A DNA stretch of 16,247 nucleotides from JAAYPI01 sp036734385. GTDB taxonomy: Bacteria; Bacteroidota; Bacteroidia; Bacteroidales; Paludibacteraceae. The notes beneath the pieces are model-generated. The model was not told where the DNA came from, searched no databases, and saw only the letters and a program-made list of their open reading frames with translations. Shown in pieces: positions 16,213 through 16,247 of the stretch. Each line of letters starts with the position of its first letter. Within the stretch, counting starts at the first letter, position 1. A program made the translations under genes and the position numbers. The stretch covers positions 1-16,247 of the forward strand of contig DAIMYQ010000032.1 of the NCBI GenBank assembly GCA_036734385.1. The letters are read 5' to 3'.

Positions 16213-16237
16213 TATATTTGGTGAGGCGTTATAAATG
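16213..16237 (+). promoter_or_regulatory. Possible promoter box and start of the next gene
   Basis: TATATTTG (16213-16220) matches TAnnTTTG. An ATG follows at 16235 with codons reading MPTI to the window edge, at the same spacing as the epimerase promoter and start. CGTTATAAAT occurs twice around it (16200-16209, 16227-16236). Too short to call a gene. Confidence 0.3.
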
Positions 16238-16247
16238 CCCACGATTA

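Noticed and set aside
16200..16236. Direct repeat CGTTATAAAT, 27 bases apart
   Set aside because: Only two 10-base copies at the window edge; not enough for an array or attachment site.

Overview
The window is a stretch of AT-rich chromosome from a member of the Bacteroidota, most likely the order Bacteroidales but not Bacteroides itself. The evidence is a type IX secretion pair (porU-porV), Bacteroidetes-type promoters with a TAnnTTTG -7 box in front of most transcription units, few Shine-Dalgarno sequences, and A-rich leaders before start codons. All genes look like resident chromosomal genes. I see no transposase, phage gene, CRISPR array, tRNA or rRNA.

Left part, minus strand (1-7964). 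mnmE (tRNA U34 modification GTPase) fills 1-1387; only the last two bases of its stop codon are cut off. Upstream lies a run of five genes read leftward: an FAH-family hydrolase, porU (the T9SS sortase), porV (the outer-membrane T9SS shuttle protein), ispF (MEP isoprenoid pathway) and a tiny 44-residue cysteine-rich lipoprotein at 1576-1710. A rho-independent terminator at 1520-1546 closes the run. An extra promoter sits in the porU-porV gap. PorU and PorV act together: PorV delivers cargo carrying a C-terminal secretion domain, and PorU removes that domain and attaches the cargo to the surface.

Middle part, plus strand (8095-12375). Three closely spaced genes encode a SUI1/YciH translation factor, a 1072-residue AddA/RecB-type helicase-nuclease with all helicase motifs and an intact nuclease site, and an MTA/SAH nucleosidase starting at GTG. 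The last gene ends tail to tail with an NAD-dependent epimerase/dehydratase (minus strand), and the two stop codons share the bases CTAA.

Right part (12372-16247). The epimerase and rsmE (16S rRNA U1498 methyltransferase) are divergent from 13389-13494, each with its own -7 box. After rsmE a 117-bp gap holds a perfect DnaA box, a near-match 13 bp on, and a 7-bp inverted repeat. Then follow a shortened, diverged DapB-like protein and, 17 bp later, a secreted putative glycoside hydrolase of the DUF4015 type. The window ends in a possible promoter and start codon for the next gene.

Most of this is conserved core-genome content. The least ordinary items are the small cysteine-rich lipoprotein in the porUV-ispF unit, the DapB-like/DUF4015 pair, the DnaA-box-like pair in front of it, and an Asp-to-Asn change at a conserved IspF position. 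I did not find a convincing new defence or mobile system.
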